Shown: positions 42,080 through 51,928, counted from the first letter of the stretch. The stretch: DNA of 64,000 nt from Streptomyces sp. ALI-76-A (GCF_030287445.1 NZ_JASVWB010000002.1:7316001-7380000), one strand, 5' to 3'. Numbers and translations are program-made. Notes: generated by a model not told the origin, from the letters alone.

Positions 42080-44389
42080 TCACCGCCCTGTGACGACCTC
42101 CACCTCCACCTCCGTTCCTTCCGTCTCCGCTCCCTCCGCCGTCACCCGTCGAAGGTGCTCCCCGGTGAACGAGCCCTCAGCGTCGAGAAGTTGACGGGGT
42201 GTGCCCTCGAAGACGAGCCGGCCGCCGTCCCGGCCGCCGCCCGGCCCGAGGTCGACGATCCAGTCGGCGTGCGCCACGACGTCCAGGTTGTGCTCGACGA
42301 CCACGACCGTGTTGCCCGTGTCGACCAGCCGGTCCAGCAGCGCGAGCAGCCCGTCGACGTCGGACATGTGCAGTCCGGTCGTCGGTTCGTCCAGGACGTA
42401 CACCGCCCCGGTCCGGTGCAGCCGCGTCGCCAGCTTGATGCGCTGGCGTTCGCCGCCGGAGAGCGTGGACAGCGGCTGCCCCAGCGTGAGGTAGGCGAGG
42501 CCGACGTCGGCCAGCGCGCGCAGCCGGCGCCGTACGCCCGGGTCGTCGAAGAAGCCGAGTGCCTCGCCGGCCGTCATCTCCAGGACGTCCGCGACGGACC
42601 GGCCGTCGACGGTCAGCCGCAGCACCTCGTCCTTGAAGCGCCGCCCCTCGCAGTCGTGGCAGGTCGTCGTCACCGGGTCCATGAACGCCAGGTCGGTGTA
42701 AAGGATGCCGCGCCCCTCGCAGGTCCCGCACGCCCCGGCCGAGTTGAAGCTGAAGAGCCCCGGTCCGGTCCCCGTCTCCCGGGCGAAGATCTTCCGGACC
42801 GTGTCCATGATCCCGACGTAGGTCGCCGGTGTGGACCGCCCGGAGATCCCGATCGACGACTGGTCGACGACCACGGCGTCGGGGTGGGCGGCGGTCAGCT
42901 CCGCGGCCAGTGTGCTCTTCCCGGACCCGGCGACCCCGGTGACCACGGTCAGCACGCCGGTCGGGAACTCCACGGTCAGGTCCCGCAGATTGTGCCGGCC
43001 GGCGCCCTTCACCCACAGCCCGCCGGTGGCTCGCCGCACCTCCTCCTTGACCCGCGTACGGCGGCGCAGGCAGCGCCCGGTCGGGGTGTCCGACCCGGCC
43101 AGCTCGGCCGGCGTCCCCTCGAACACCACCCGTCCGCCGTCGGCTCCGGCGCCCGGCCCCATGTCGACGACGTGGTCGGCGAGCGCGATGACGTCCGGGT
43201 CGTGCTCGACGACCAGCACGGTGTTCCCCTTGTCGCGCAGCCGCAGCAACAGGTCGCCGAGCCGTCCGACGTCCCGCGGGTGCAGACCCACACTGGGTTC
43301 GTCGAAGATGTACGTCATCCCGGTCAGGCTGGAGCCGAGGTGCCGCACGGTCTTCAGCCGCTGTCCCTCGCCGCCGGAGAGCGTGGCGGTCTCCCGGTCG
43401 AGGCTGAGGTAACCGAGACCGATCGCGTCGATGCGTTCGAGGGCGGTGATCGCGGCCCGGGCGACGGGCGTGGCGACCGGGTCGTCGATCTCCCTCAGCA
43501 CGCCGATCAGGTCACTGACCTGCATCCGGGCGCAGTCGGCGATGGTGCGGCCGTTGATCCGGGTGGCGAGCGCCGCCCGGTTGAGCCGGGCGCCGGCGCA
43601 GGCGGGGCAGGTGCCCTCGGTCAGGAACTCCCGTACGAGGTCGCGGGTCTTCTGGCTCATGCCGGACAGGTCGCGCTTCAGGTACAGCCGCTCGAACCGG
43701 TCGGCGAGCCCCTCGTACTCGGTGGTCCAGGTGCCGCCGCTGCCGTTGACGGTGACCTTGCTGCCGGGGCGGCCGTGCATCAGGAACTCCCGCTCGGCGG
43801 CGGTGAACGCGCCGACCGGCTTGTGCGGGTCCAGGTCGTCGGAGTTCGTGTACGCCTGCCCCTGCCAGGTCCCCGCCGCGAACGGCGGGAAGCGCACCGC
43901 CCCGTCGGCCAGTGACCGCTCCGGGTCCAGGATGCGGTCCCAGTCCGGCCGCACCACCCGCCCGAGCCCGTCGCAGTCGGGGCACATGCCCGCCGGGTCG
44001 TTGAACGAGTACGCCGTCGCCGGTCCGGCGCTCGGGGTGCCGTGCCGGGAGAACAGCACGCGGATCACCGAGTAGACGTCGGTCATCGTGCCGACGGTGG
44101 AGCGGGAGTGGCCCCCGATCTGCCGCTGGTCGACCACGATGGCGGGGGTGAGGTCCTCCAGCGTGTCGGCGTGCGGCCGCTCGTACTTGGGCAGCCGGTT
44201 GCGCACGAACCAGGTGAACGTCTCGTTCAGCTGGCGCTGCGACTCGACCGCGATCGTGTCGAAGACGACGGACGACTTCCCCGATCCCGAAACGCCGGTG
44301 AACACGGTCAGCCGGCCCTTCGGGATGCGGAGCGTGACGTCCTCGAGGTTGTTCTGCCGGGCTCCGGTGAGGGTGATGAAATCGGACAT
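42080..44389 (-). CDS. UvrA-like ATPase (drug-resistance/UvrA2 type)
   Basis: A 769-residue double ATPase. The two nucleotide-binding domains have GVSGSGKSS with LSGGEGQR and GVAGSGKST with LSGGERQR. Zinc-finger-like CxxC pairs are [17 protein letters not shown] and [16 protein letters not shown]. At about 770 residues it is shorter than true UvrA (about 950) and lacks the UvrB-binding region, as in DrrC-like proteins linked to resistance to DNA-binding drugs. It adjoins an ABC-F gene, making a pair of resistance-type ATPases. Confidence 0.88.
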   Translation of the reverse strand: MSDFITLTGARQNNLEDVTLRIPKGRLTVFTGVSGSGKSSVVFDTIAVESQRQLNETFTWFVRNRLPKYERPHADTLEDLTPAIVVDQRQIGGHSRSTVGTMTDVYSVIRVLFSRHGTPSAGPATAYSFNDPAGMCPDCDGLGRVVRPDWDRILDPERSLADGAVRFPPFAAGTWQGQAYTNSDDLDPHKPVGAFTAAEREFLMHGRPGSKVTVNGSGGTWTTEYEGLADRFERLYLKRDLSGMSQKTRDLVREFLTEGTCPACAGARLNRAALATRINGRTIADCARMQVSDLIGVLREIDDPVATPVARAAITALERIDAIGLGYLSLDRETATLSGGEGQRLKTVRHLGSSLTGMTYIFDEPSVGLHPRDVGRLGDLLLRLRDKGNTVLVVEHDPDVIALADHVVDMGPGAGADGGRVVFEGTPAELAGSDTPTGRCLRRRTRVKEEVRRATGGLWVKGAGRHNLRDLTVEFPTGVLTVVTGVAGSGKSTLAAELTAAHPDAVVVDQSSIGISGRSTPATYVGIMDTVRKIFARETGTGPGLFSFNSAGACGTCEGRGILYTDLAFMDPVTTTCHDCEGRRFKDEVLRLTVDGRSVADVLEMTAGEALGFFDDPGVRRRLRALADVGLAYLTLGQPLSTLSGGERQRIKLATRLHRTGAVYVLDEPTTGLHMSDVDGLLALLDRLVDTGNTVVVVEHNLDVVAHADWIVDLGPGGGRDGGRLVFEGTPRQLLDAEGSFTGEHLRRVTAEGAETEGTEVEVEVVTGR

Positions 44390-44399
44390 GCACCCGACG

Positions 44400-46025
44400 C
44401 TAGAAGGGATACCCGACAGCTTCTGACGTGATTTCCCTCAGTTCTCCGTTCTCCAGCAGCAGCCACCGGGTGATGCCGACCGACTCCAGGAACGGCAGGT
44501 CGTGGCTGGCCACGATCAGCGCCCCCTCGTACGACTCCAGGGCGGTCGTGAGCTGCCGCACGCTCGCCATGTCCAGGTTGTTCGTCGGCTCGTCCAGCAT
44601 CAGCAGCTGGGGCGCGGGCTCCGCCAGCATCAGCGCGGCGAGGGTCGCCCGGAAGCGTTCGCCGCCCGACAGGGTGGCCGCCTTCTGGTCCGCGCGGGCG
44701 CCCCGGAACAGGAAGCGGGCGAGCCGGGCCCGGATCCGGTTGCGGGTGGCGTCCGGCGCGAACCGGGCCACGTTCTCGGCGACGGTCAGCTCGCCGTCGA
44801 GCACGTCCAGCCGCTGCGGCAGGAAGCGGAGCGGGACGTGGGCCCGCACGTCGCCGGACAGCGGCTCCAGCTCCCCGGCGACCGTCCGCAGCAGCGTCGT
44901 CTTGCCCGCGCCGTTGCGCCCGACCAGGGCGATCCGCTCCGGACCGTGCAGCTCGAAACCTCCCTCCACCCGTGCCCCGTGGGCCAGGTGCACATCCTGG
45001 AGGGTGAGGACGGTACGGCCCTGGGGTACGGCCGTGTACGGCAGGTCGACGCGGATCTCGTCGTCGTCCCGCACGGCCTCGGCCGCCTCGTCGAGCCGTT
45101 CCCTCGCCTCGGCGAGCTTCTCCTCGTGCATGATGCGGTGCTTGCCCGCGGACTCCTGCGCCGCGCGCTTGCGGGCCCCCATGACGATCTTCGGCTCGCG
45201 CTTCTGGTCCCACATCTTCTGTCCGTACCGCCTGCGTCGGGCCAACTTGACCTGCGCGTCGACCAGTTCACGCTTCTGCTTCTTGAGATCGGCCTCGGCG
45301 ACGCGCACCATCCGTTCCGCGGCCTCCTGTTCGGTGGCGAGCGCGTCCTCGTACGCCGAGAGGTTGCCGCCGTACCAGGTGATCCCGCCGGAGCGCAGAT
45401 CGGCGATCTGGTCGACCAGGTCGAGCAGTTCGCGGTCGTGGCTGACCACGACCATGATCCCCGGCCAGGCCGCGACGGCCGCGTAGAGCCGCCTGCGCGC
45501 GTACAGGTCGAGGTTGTTGGTGGGCTCGTCGAGCAGCAGCACGTCCGGCCGGCGCAGCAGCAGCGCGGCCAGCCGCAGCAGCACCGACTCGCCGCCCGAC
45601 ACCTCGCCGATCGTGCGGTCCAGCCCGATGTGGCCGAGCCCGAGTTCGCCGAGGGTGGCGAGGGCCCGCTCCTCCACGTCCCAGTCGTCGCCGACCGTCT
45701 CGAAGTGTTCCTCGGCCACGTCACCGGCCTCGATCGCGTGCAGCGCGGCCCGCCGGGCGGCGATGCCGAGCGCCTCGTCGACCCTCAGGGCGGTGTCGAG
45801 CGTGACGTTCTGCGGGAGGTGACCGACCTCGCCCGCGACGCGCACGGTGCCGTCGGCCGGAGTCAGCCGGCCGGCGATCAGCTTCAGCAGGGTCGACTTC
45901 CCCGACCCGTTGACGCCGACGAGACCGGTGCGGCCCGGACCGAAGGCGACGTCGAGGCCCTCGAAGACGGAGGTGCCGTCGGGCCAGGTGAAGGAGAGGG
46001 ATGTACAGGTGATGGACGCAGACAT
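44400..46025 (-). CDS. ABC-F ATPase, probable ribosome-protecting antibiotic resistance protein
   Basis: A 541-residue soluble protein with two ATPase domains (GVNGSGKST and VSGGESVLLRL; GRNGAGKTT and LSGGERFRATL) joined by a charged interdomain helix (about 235-310, Lys/Arg/Glu-rich). It has no membrane segment, so it is of the ABC-F kind that acts on the ribosome. The ATG at 46025 follows GGAGG. Its 226-base leader has a promoter, a possible three-codon ORF and a hairpin, suggesting antibiotic-induced attenuation. It ends 10 bases before the UvrA-like gene. Confidence 0.88.
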   Translation of the reverse strand: MSASITCTSLSFTWPDGTSVFEGLDVAFGPGRTGLVGVNGSGKSTLLKLIAGRLTPADGTVRVAGEVGHLPQNVTLDTALRVDEALGIAARRAALHAIEAGDVAEEHFETVGDDWDVEERALATLGELGLGHIGLDRTIGEVSGGESVLLRLAALLLRRPDVLLLDEPTNNLDLYARRRLYAAVAAWPGIMVVVSHDRELLDLVDQIADLRSGGITWYGGNLSAYEDALATEQEAAERMVRVAEADLKKQKRELVDAQVKLARRRRYGQKMWDQKREPKIVMGARKRAAQESAGKHRIMHEEKLAEARERLDEAAEAVRDDDEIRVDLPYTAVPQGRTVLTLQDVHLAHGARVEGGFELHGPERIALVGRNGAGKTTLLRTVAGELEPLSGDVRAHVPLRFLPQRLDVLDGELTVAENVARFAPDATRNRIRARLARFLFRGARADQKAATLSGGERFRATLAALMLAEPAPQLLMLDEPTNNLDMASVRQLTTALESYEGALIVASHDLPFLESVGITRWLLLENGELREITSEAVGYPF

Positions 46026-46165
46026 ACGGAAGCCTCCGCGGTTGCTCGGTGCGGGCACGGGCAGACGCGTATCGAGACACCGGCGACCAGGGAGGAGAGG
46101 CCCGGGGGCAGGGAACGGCCCTGTTCCGCGAAGGACGGCTCGAACGCCGAGGTCGCACGCGGCGG

Positions 46166-46184
46166 CACACACCCCAGGTGTGTG
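46166..46184 (-). promoter_or_regulatory. Leader hairpin of the ABC-F gene
   Basis: CACACACC and GGTGTGTG are perfect eight-base arms round a three-base loop, with a further CGCG pairing outside. It lies 18 bases after the possible leader peptide stop and so could be opened or closed by a ribosome stalled there. There is no T-run, so simple intrinsic termination is not certain. Confidence 0.55.
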
Positions 46185-46202
46185 ACGCGGTGTCTCAGAA
46201 CC

Positions 46203-46214
46203 TCAGACGAGCAA
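46203..46214 (-). CDS. Possible three-codon leader peptide (Met-Leu-Val) of the ABC-F gene
   Basis: TTG CTC GTC TGA follows AGGAGAAGGACG, a strong and well-spaced ribosome-binding site that serves no longer supported frame. It is about 30 bases after the predicted transcription start and just upstream of a hairpin. A ribosome held on this short ORF by an antibiotic could alter downstream folding. This is a sequence-based inference. Confidence 0.5.
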   Translation of the reverse strand: MLV

Positions 46215-46250
46215 CGTCCTTCTCCTATCGACGGCAACAGAACCGCCAAC

Positions 46251-46280
46251 ACCGTACGAGCGGCTCTCGACGGCTGTCAA
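46251..46280 (-). promoter_or_regulatory. Promoter of the ABC-F gene
   Basis: TTGACA (46280-46275) and TACGGT (46256-46251) are separated by 18 bases, a good housekeeping-type promoter reading leftwards. The expected start of transcription is near 46244, about 220 bases before the ABC-F ATG. Confidence 0.65.
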
Positions 46281-46323
46281 CGCATTAACGTCGGCCCCGA
46301 TCCCACCCTCCGAAGGAGTCCCC

Positions 46324-46962
46324 GTGCCCCACGGCTCGCTCTCGCTCCCGGCCCGCCTGTGCCTGCTGGCCTGGAACAGTACGGAGACGGAGACCGGCGG
46401 GGCCGGCCGGCTGCCCCCTCTGGTCCGGGCCGGTGCCCTCGTCGAGCTGGCGCAACGCGGCCTGCTCATCGACGACGACGGCATCGCCACCCCCGCCGAC
46501 CTGGACTCCGGCACGGGCGACGCGGTCCTCGACGGACTCCTGGAACTGGTCCGGGAGTCCCGGCCGCACCGGTGGCGGACCTGGGTGACCCTGCGGGCGC
46601 GGATCACGCTGGACGCCGTACGGGAGCAACTGGCCGCCGAAGGTCACCTGCGGGCCGAGAAGAGGCGCGTCCTCGGGGTGTTCCCGACCGTGGAGTACGC
46701 CCTGGACCGCGGCGCCGTCCTGGAGGCGCTGTGCGAGCGGACACGGGAGGCGGTAGGGGGTCCGTTCCCGGTCGCCGAGCTCTCCGAGCGGGACGCGGCC
46801 GTCGCCGCGCTCGCGGACGCCGCCGGGCTGGTGCCGGGCGCCGGGCCCGTACCGGGGCGTCTCGAAGAGCTCACCGAGCGCGGTGGAGCGGCGACCGCCG
46901 TGCTGCGGACGGTCCTCCGGGAGGTGCGGACGACGAGGGTGGCGTCGGCCGTCGCCGACTGA
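46324..46962 (+). CDS. GPP34 (GOLPH3/Vps74-like) family protein
   Basis: A 212-residue protein of the GPP34 family, whose eukaryotic members bind phosphoinositides. Visible features are SLPARLCLLAWN at the start, LVRAGALVELAQRGLL, and the C-terminal RVLGVFPTVEYAL. Streptomyces have several paralogues with unknown roles. GTG at 46324 follows AAGGAG. It is divergent from the ABC-F gene. Confidence 0.82.
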   Translation: MPHGSLSLPARLCLLAWNSTETETGGAGRLPPLVRAGALVELAQRGLLIDDDGIATPADLDSGTGDAVLDGLLELVRESRPHRWRTWVTLRARITLDAVREQLAAEGHLRAEKRRVLGVFPTVEYALDRGAVLEALCERTREAVGGPFPVAELSERDAAVAALADAAGLVPGAGPVPGRLEELTERGGAATAVLRTVLREVRTTRVASAVAD

Positions 46963-47382
46963 ACCTGTCCCGGCGTCCCGGGCCTGGCCGTGGGCGCCGA
47001 CGGATCCTCGTCCCCGGGGCCGTCGAGCCCGGGTGGTGAAGGAGTTCGTCGACGGGAGCGGCGGGCCGTCCCCGCGTGCCGGCCGGTCCGGCGGGCAGCC
47101 GGCCGCCGTGGGGGGGAGCACCTGAGCGTCGGCTCGCGTGTCGCCCATGCCGCGCACGTCCTGGTCCGTCGCGCGGCGCGGGAGCTGTCGGGCGCGGGAA
47201 CCCAGGCGTCACCGACGGACGGACTCGACCCCTGCGGGCAACCCAGGCGTCACCGACGGACGGACTCGACCCCGGCGAGGTCGACGCGCCGCCGAGACGG
47301 TCAGCCCGGTGCCTTCGAGGGACGCCGGCCCGCACGGGTCAGCAGGCGTGCCCGAGGGCTCAGCGGGTGGGACGCGGAACGG
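46963..47382. other. Gene-free interval with a 41-bp-period repeat
   Basis: No supported gene in 420 bases. A 34-base segment beginning AACCCAGGCGTCACC occurs identically at 47199-47232 and 47240-47273. Confidence 0.6.
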
Positions 47383-47799
47383 TCAGCAGGCGTCCCGCAT
47401 CAGCTCCGCCAGGTCGTGGTCCAGGTCCAGGTACACGTGCTCCAGACCGACCGGCACCAGCTCGCCGGTCGCCTCCAGGAACCTCCGCAGCTCGCCCGAG
47501 CGGACGTGCACGACGGCGGTGCCCTCGGGGGCGTGGAACTCCAGGACGGTGCGGTCGTACCCGTACGGCCGCACGCGTACGTCCCCGTGGCCCTGAGGCT
47601 CCTGGAGGCCGGCCGACAGCAGCTCGCGGCTGAAGGTCCAGCAGACCTCCACGCCCTCCAGGGTGGCCGGGGCCGGGAAGGTCATGCGGACGGCGAACGG
47701 GTCGCGCCGGTCGTAGTGCAGCGTGGCGGGGATGCTCGGCATCCGCGGCGCGGCGGCGACGAGACGGGCCTCTACGGGCTGCTCGATGACGATGGACAA
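47383..47799 (-). CDS. ssgD: SsgA-like sporulation/cell-division protein
   Basis: A 138-residue SALP-family protein (PVEARLVAAAPRMPSIPATLHYDRRDPFAVRMTF in overlapping segments; VCWTFSRELL; GDVRVRPYG). These actinomycete proteins control septum formation and wall remodelling during sporulation. The TTG at 47799 is preceded by GGGAG and gives the usual family length; a frame opening at 47919 adds 40 unrelated residues. The symbol ssgD rests on recalled gene order near the laccase and whiB-like genes and is tentative. Confidence 0.78.
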   Translation of the reverse strand: MSIVIEQPVEARLVAAAPRMPSIPATLHYDRRDPFAVRMTFPAPATLEGVEVCWTFSRELLSAGLQEPQGHGDVRVRPYGYDRTVLEFHAPEGTAVVHVRSGELRRFLEATGELVPVGLEHVYLDLDHDLAELMRDAC

Positions 47800-48043
47800 C
47801 GCCTTGCTCCCTTGCGACGGCTGGACGGACTCCGGGGATGAGGCCGGGCACTGGAAGAGACGCTGGAATGAGTCGATCCGTGCACACGATTGTCGAGTGA
47901 CCTCTGTCACCGCGTTCATTCACGGGAGTGACGAAGCTCTTCTCGTGGGTCCCGAAGGCCAGTTGGGGCGAGTGCGGCAAAACCGCACACGGCGGACGCG
48001 GTCCTCTGGACGGCACCTGGAGGGTGGGCTAGCTTCGCCCGCC

Positions 48044-49249
48044 ATGAGGCGCTTGGGGATCACGCGACGCACGAGACGTACGAGCCGGATGGCCGGGATC
48101 GCTGGGACGGAGGCCGGGATGGCCGGAATGACCCCGACGCCCCCGACCATCGGGACGAGCCCGCTGACCCGTATCCGCCGGCCCGCCCGGACCGTCATCG
48201 CGGGCGCGGCCTGCGTGGCGGCGCTCGCCGTCCTGACCGCCGCGCCCGCGCAGGCACAGCAGGCGCCCGGCCGGACCCCGCACTGGGAACCGAAGGACAC
48301 CGCGAGCCCGGAGGTCCGCTTCCGGGGCCTGGCGGCGGTCGGCCGGAGCACCGCCTGGGTCGCCGGGACGCGGGGCACCGTGCTGCGCACCACCGACGGC
48401 GGCGCGAACTGGCGGAACGTCTCGCCGCCGGGCGCCGCCGCGCTCCAGTTCCGGGACGTCGAGGCGTTCGACGCGCGGCGCGCGGTGGTGCTGGCCATCG
48501 GCGAGGGCGAGGCGTCCCGGGTGTACCGCACCGACGACGGCGGCGAGACCTGGACCGAGTCCTTCCGCAACACCGACCCGAGGGCCTTCTACGACTGCCT
48601 CACCTTCTTCGACCGCCGCCACGGTCTCGCGATGAGCGACCCGGTGGACGGGAAGTTCCGCATCCTGTCGACCGGCGACGGCGGCCGCACCTGGACGGTG
48701 CTGCCCAGTGCCGGGATGCCGGCCGCGCAGGCGGGCGAGGCGGGCTTCGCGGCCAGCGGCCAGTGCCTGGTCTCCGCCGGCCCCCGGGACGTGTGGCTGG
48801 CGACCGGCGGGGCCGCCCGCGCGCGGGTGCTGCACTCCGCCGACCGCGGGCTGACCTGGACGGCCGCCGACCTGCCGGTCCCGGCCGGCGACCCGGCCCG
48901 TGGCGTCTTCGGGCTCGCCTTCCGCGACCGTACGCACGGCCTCGCGGTCGGCGGCGACTACCGCGCGGACCAGGCCTCCCCGCAGGCGGCCGCCCGCACC
49001 GCCGACGGGCCCCGCACCTGGCGGCCCGCCGCCGAGCCGCCGCCCGCCTACCGCTCCGGCGTCTCCTGGCTCCCGCACAGCCGCACGGCCGCCCTCGCCG
49101 TCGGCCCGACCGGCACGGACCTGACGACGGACGGCGGCCGCACCTGGCGGACGGTGGACCCGGGCTCCTACGACACCGTGGACTGCGCCCCCGACCTGAG
49201 CTGCTGGGCGGCAGGAGAACAAGGGCGGGTGGCCCGGCTGGAAAGCTGA
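48044..49249 (+). CDS. Secreted YCF48/BNR-type beta-propeller protein
   Basis: A 401-residue exported protein. The signal segment is unusually late (about residues 48-75, IAGAACVAALAVLTAAPAQA), so the true start may be one of the ATGs near 48119. The mature part has six or more propeller repeats with Asp-box motifs (TTDGGANWRNV, TDDGGETWTE, TGDGGRTWTV, SADRGLTWTA, TTDGGRTWRTV). Similar proteins are annotated as oxidoreductases or photosystem-assembly-like; function is unknown. Confidence 0.82.
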   Translation: MRRLGITRRTRRTSRMAGIAGTEAGMAGMTPTPPTIGTSPLTRIRRPARTVIAGAACVAALAVLTAAPAQAQQAPGRTPHWEPKDTASPEVRFRGLAAVGRSTAWVAGTRGTVLRTTDGGANWRNVSPPGAAALQFRDVEAFDARRAVVLAIGEGEASRVYRTDDGGETWTESFRNTDPRAFYDCLTFFDRRHGLAMSDPVDGKFRILSTGDGGRTWTVLPSAGMPAAQAGEAGFAASGQCLVSAGPRDVWLATGGAARARVLHSADRGLTWTAADLPVPAGDPARGVFGLAFRDRTHGLAVGGDYRADQASPQAAARTADGPRTWRPAAEPPPAYRSGVSWLPHSRTAALAVGPTGTDLTTDGGRTWRTVDPGSYDTVDCAPDLSCWAAGEQGRVARLES

Positions 49250-49319
49250 CGGCGGGCGGCCGGGCCAGGTGCGCCGGATTCCGGGTACCCGTCCACCCCA
49301 CGCGAGAGGAGTGGCGGAC

Positions 49320-49649
49320 ATGCCCAGTGGTTCCAGCCCCAAGCGGGAACGCCAGTACGAGCACATCAAGGAGAGCGCGAAGGACCGCGGTGAGAGCACC
49401 GGACGCGCCAAGGAGATCGCCGCGCGGACGGTGAACAAGGAGCGCGCCCGGTCCGGCGAGGCCGAGACGGCCAGTCGCACCTCGACCCAGGACATGTCGT
49501 CCGGCAAGCGCGGCGGTCAGCGGTCCGGCAAGGGTTCCCAGGGCCCCACGTACGACCAGCTGTACGAAGAGGCCAAGAAGCGCGGCATCCAGGGCCGCTC
49601 GGACATGAACAAGAGTCAGCTCCAGCGCGCGCTGGGCGACAAGGGCTGA
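49320..49649 (+). CDS. Small basic protein, Rho N-terminal/SAP-like C-terminus
   Basis: A 109-residue highly charged protein, often labelled plasmid stabilization protein in Streptomyces. The N-terminal half is Lys/Arg/Glu-rich (KRERQYEHIKESAKDRGES). The last 35 residues (PTYDQLYEEAKKRGIQGRSDMNKSQLQRAL in part) form a helix-extended-helix typical of SAP or Rho N-terminal domains. GAGAGGAG precedes the ATG. Nucleic-acid binding is plausible. Confidence 0.8.
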   Translation: MPSGSSPKRERQYEHIKESAKDRGESTGRAKEIAARTVNKERARSGEAETASRTSTQDMSSGKRGGQRSGKGSQGPTYDQLYEEAKKRGIQGRSDMNKSQLQRALGDKG

Positions 49650-49697
49650 CCCCGGCGCCGTGGCCGCCCGCGCGGTAACCGTACGCTCGTTGCCACC

Positions 49698-50387
49698 ATG
49701 ACGACCGTACGCATTCCCGCGGGCTGGCCCGCGACCGAGGACGAGGCCCGCGCGGTCCAGGACGAGCTGCGGGCGCGGGTGACGCTCGACCAGCCGGGCC
49801 CGCCGCCCGGCACCGGGCATGTGACCGGCGTCGACGTGGCCTACGACGACGAACGTGACCTCGTCGCGGCCGCGGCCGTCGTGCTGGACGCGGCGCGGCT
49901 CACCGTCGTCGCGCGGGCCACGGCCGTCGGCCGGGTCTCCTTCCCGTACGTGCCGGGCCTGCTCGCCTTCCGCGAGATCCCCACGGTCCTGGCCGCCCTG
50001 GAACGGCTGCCGTGCCCGCCCGGCCTGGTCGTCTGCGACGGCTACGGCCTCGCCCACCCGCGCCGCTTCGGCCTCGCCAGCCACCTCGGCGTCCTCGCCG
50101 GCCTGCCCACGATCGGCGTCGCCAAGAACCCCTTCACCTTCACGTACGACGATCCCGGCACCCCGCGCGGCAGTACGTCCCCGCTGCTCGCCGGCACCGA
50201 GGAGGTCGGCCGCGCGCTGCGCACCCGTGACGGAGTGAAACCGGTGTTCGTCTCCGTCGGCCACCGCGTCGACCTGGACGGCGCCTGCGCCCACACCCTC
50301 GCCCTGACCCCCGCCTACCGCCTCCCGGAAACGACCCGCGCGGCCGACGCGCTCTGCCGCGAGACCCTGCGGGAAGCGACCGCCTGA
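49698..50387 (+). CDS. nfi: Endonuclease V (deoxyinosine-specific)
   Basis: A 229-residue repair nuclease that nicks DNA near deaminated adenine. Family motifs are GVDVAYDDE (catalytic Asp46), FPYVPGLLAFRE, CDGYGLAHPRRFGLASHLG, IGVAKN and VSVGHRVDL. The length is typical. It is alone on its transcript, 48 bases after the small basic protein gene. Confidence 0.92.
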   Translation: MTTVRIPAGWPATEDEARAVQDELRARVTLDQPGPPPGTGHVTGVDVAYDDERDLVAAAAVVLDAARLTVVARATAVGRVSFPYVPGLLAFREIPTVLAALERLPCPPGLVVCDGYGLAHPRRFGLASHLGVLAGLPTIGVAKNPFTFTYDDPGTPRGSTSPLLAGTEEVGRALRTRDGVKPVFVSVGHRVDLDGACAHTLALTPAYRLPETTRAADALCRETLREATA

Positions 50388-50596
50388 CGGGAGCCGACCG
50401 CCGGACGGGACGGCCCGCCGGGGGAGGCGACCACCTGCCGGCGGCGGCCCGCAGGAGGCCGACGGCCTACCGGGGAGGCAACCAGCCGCCACCGACGGCC
50501 CGCCGACAGTGCCGGTCCGCCGGAAGCGGCCTGAGTACCTCGTCTGAGTACCTGTACGGATGTGCGGACACGCATGCCCTCGGCAGGCTGGGGCGC

Positions 50597-50743
50597 ATGA
50601 CGACACACCGTGCCCCCCAGCCCCTCGCCGACCCCGAACGGCCCGTCGAGCGTGCCGTGACCGCCGCGCTGATCCTCGCCGTGGTGGCGGGACTCGCCTG
50701 GATCGGCGGCATGATCTACACCGTCGTCCAGTGGCCGTCGTAG
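50597..50743 (+). CDS. Small single-pass membrane protein
   Basis: A 48-residue protein beginning MTTHRAPQPLADPERPVE, with one hydrophobic helix (ALILAVVAGLAWIGGMIYTVV) and a short polar end. The codon third positions are GC-rich, supporting coding. It ends seven bases before the convergent enoyl-reductase-like gene. Function unknown. Confidence 0.65.
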   Translation: MTTHRAPQPLADPERPVERAVTAALILAVVAGLAWIGGMIYTVVQWPS

Positions 50744-50749
50744 GACCGG

Positions 50750-51928
50750 TCAGCGGGTCGCGACGACCCGGAACGTGATCCCCGCCCGGCGCAGTCGCTC
50801 GGTCAGCGCGTCGCCCATCGCGACCGCCGTGGTGACCTGACCGGCGCTCGGCGGCAGGTCGTCGAGGGCGAGGGACATCGCCGACTCGGCGAACATCTTC
50901 GCCGTCTCTCCGTACCCGGGGTCGCCGCCCGCGACCTCCGTGCACACCCGCCGGCCGCCGCCCTCGCCGACGAACCGCACCCGGAACCAGCTCTTCGCGC
51001 GCTTCTCCGGACCCGGCCCCTCCCCGGGCTTGAGCCGGGCGGACAGCCAGCGCCGCGCGGGCGGCAGTTGGGCGGCGGCCAGCACCGCGCCCACCGCCGC
51101 GACCCCGCCCACCGCCACCGGCAGGCGCCGTACCGCCGCGTACTCGCGGTAGCGGAAGTCGGGTCCGTACCGTTCCAGCGCCCGCGCGGAGCGCCGGACG
51201 ACCTGCGCGTCGATCGTCGGCAGCGGCAGCGCCCAGGCACCGACCTCCGGTGCGAAACGTGGTGCTCCGGTCGGAGCGGAGACCCGCCGGCCGATCAGCC
51301 GGGGCTCGTGCCGGCCCCGGTCCCGGGCGGCGGCGATCATCCGCCGTCCGCGCGCGACCTGGTTGAGCGCCGAGGCGAAGGTGCCGCCCGAGAAGGCCGC
51401 GTCCGCCGTCACGAACCCGTCCACCCTGAGCGGCACCCCCTCGGGCAGCCGGCGGACCGTGAAGTACACCCCCAGGTCGTGCGGCACCGAGTCGAACCCG
51501 CAGGCGTGCACCAGCCGCGCGCCCGTCTCCCGCGCGCGGGCGTCGTGACGGACGTACGTCAGGTCCACGAACTCCGGCTCCCCCGTGAGGTCGAGACAGT
51601 CCGTGCCGGTGTCCGCGCACGCGGCGACCAGCTCCTCGCCGTACGTCACGTAGGGGCCCACCGTCGTGGCCACCACGCGCGCGTGCTCGGCGAGCGCGCG
51701 CAGCGAGGCCGGGTCGGCCACGTCCGCCCGCAGCACCCCGACGTCCGTGCCGCCGGGCAGCCGCTGGCGCAGTTCCCGGAGTTTCGCCTCGCTGCGTCCG
51801 GCGATCGCCCAGCGCAGCCCCTCGGGGGCGTGCGCGGCCAGGTACTCCGCGGTGAGCGTCCCCACGAAGCCGGTGGCTCCGAAGAGCACGATGTCGTACG
51901 GACGATCCGCTCTGTTCGTCCTGCTCAT
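50750..51928 (-). CDS. Saccharopine-dehydrogenase-family / trans-acting enoyl reductase-like protein
   Basis: A 392-residue oxidoreductase. The Rossmann motif is VLFGATGFVGTLTAEYLA at residue 14 onwards, and a central segment HACGFDSVPHDLGVYF is typical of the group related to mycobacterial Rv2449c/Rv2953. The protein may reduce a lipid-linked substrate. It stands divergent from the MmcQ/YjbR gene. Confidence 0.85.
   Translation of the reverse strand: MSRTNRADRPYDIVLFGATGFVGTLTAEYLAAHAPEGLRWAIAGRSEAKLRELRQRLPGGTDVGVLRADVADPASLRALAEHARVVATTVGPYVTYGEELVAACADTGTDCLDLTGEPEFVDLTYVRHDARARETGARLVHACGFDSVPHDLGVYFTVRRLPEGVPLRVDGFVTADAAFSGGTFASALNQVARGRRMIAAARDRGRHEPRLIGRRVSAPTGAPRFAPEVGAWALPLPTIDAQVVRRSARALERYGPDFRYREYAAVRRLPVAVGGVAAVGAVLAAAQLPPARRWLSARLKPGEGPGPEKRAKSWFRVRFVGEGGGRRVCTEVAGGDPGYGETAKMFAESAMSLALDDLPPSAGQVTTAVAMGDALTERLRRAGITFRVVATR

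Noticed and set aside
45884..46252. Longer leader ORF in the ABC-F leader
   Set aside because: It overlaps the ABC-F start in another frame, has no ribosome-binding site of its own, and its composition is not coding-like.
47199..47273. 41-base-period repeat taken as an attachment site pair
   Set aside because: The copies are adjacent with no element between them, so simple tandem duplication is the better reading.
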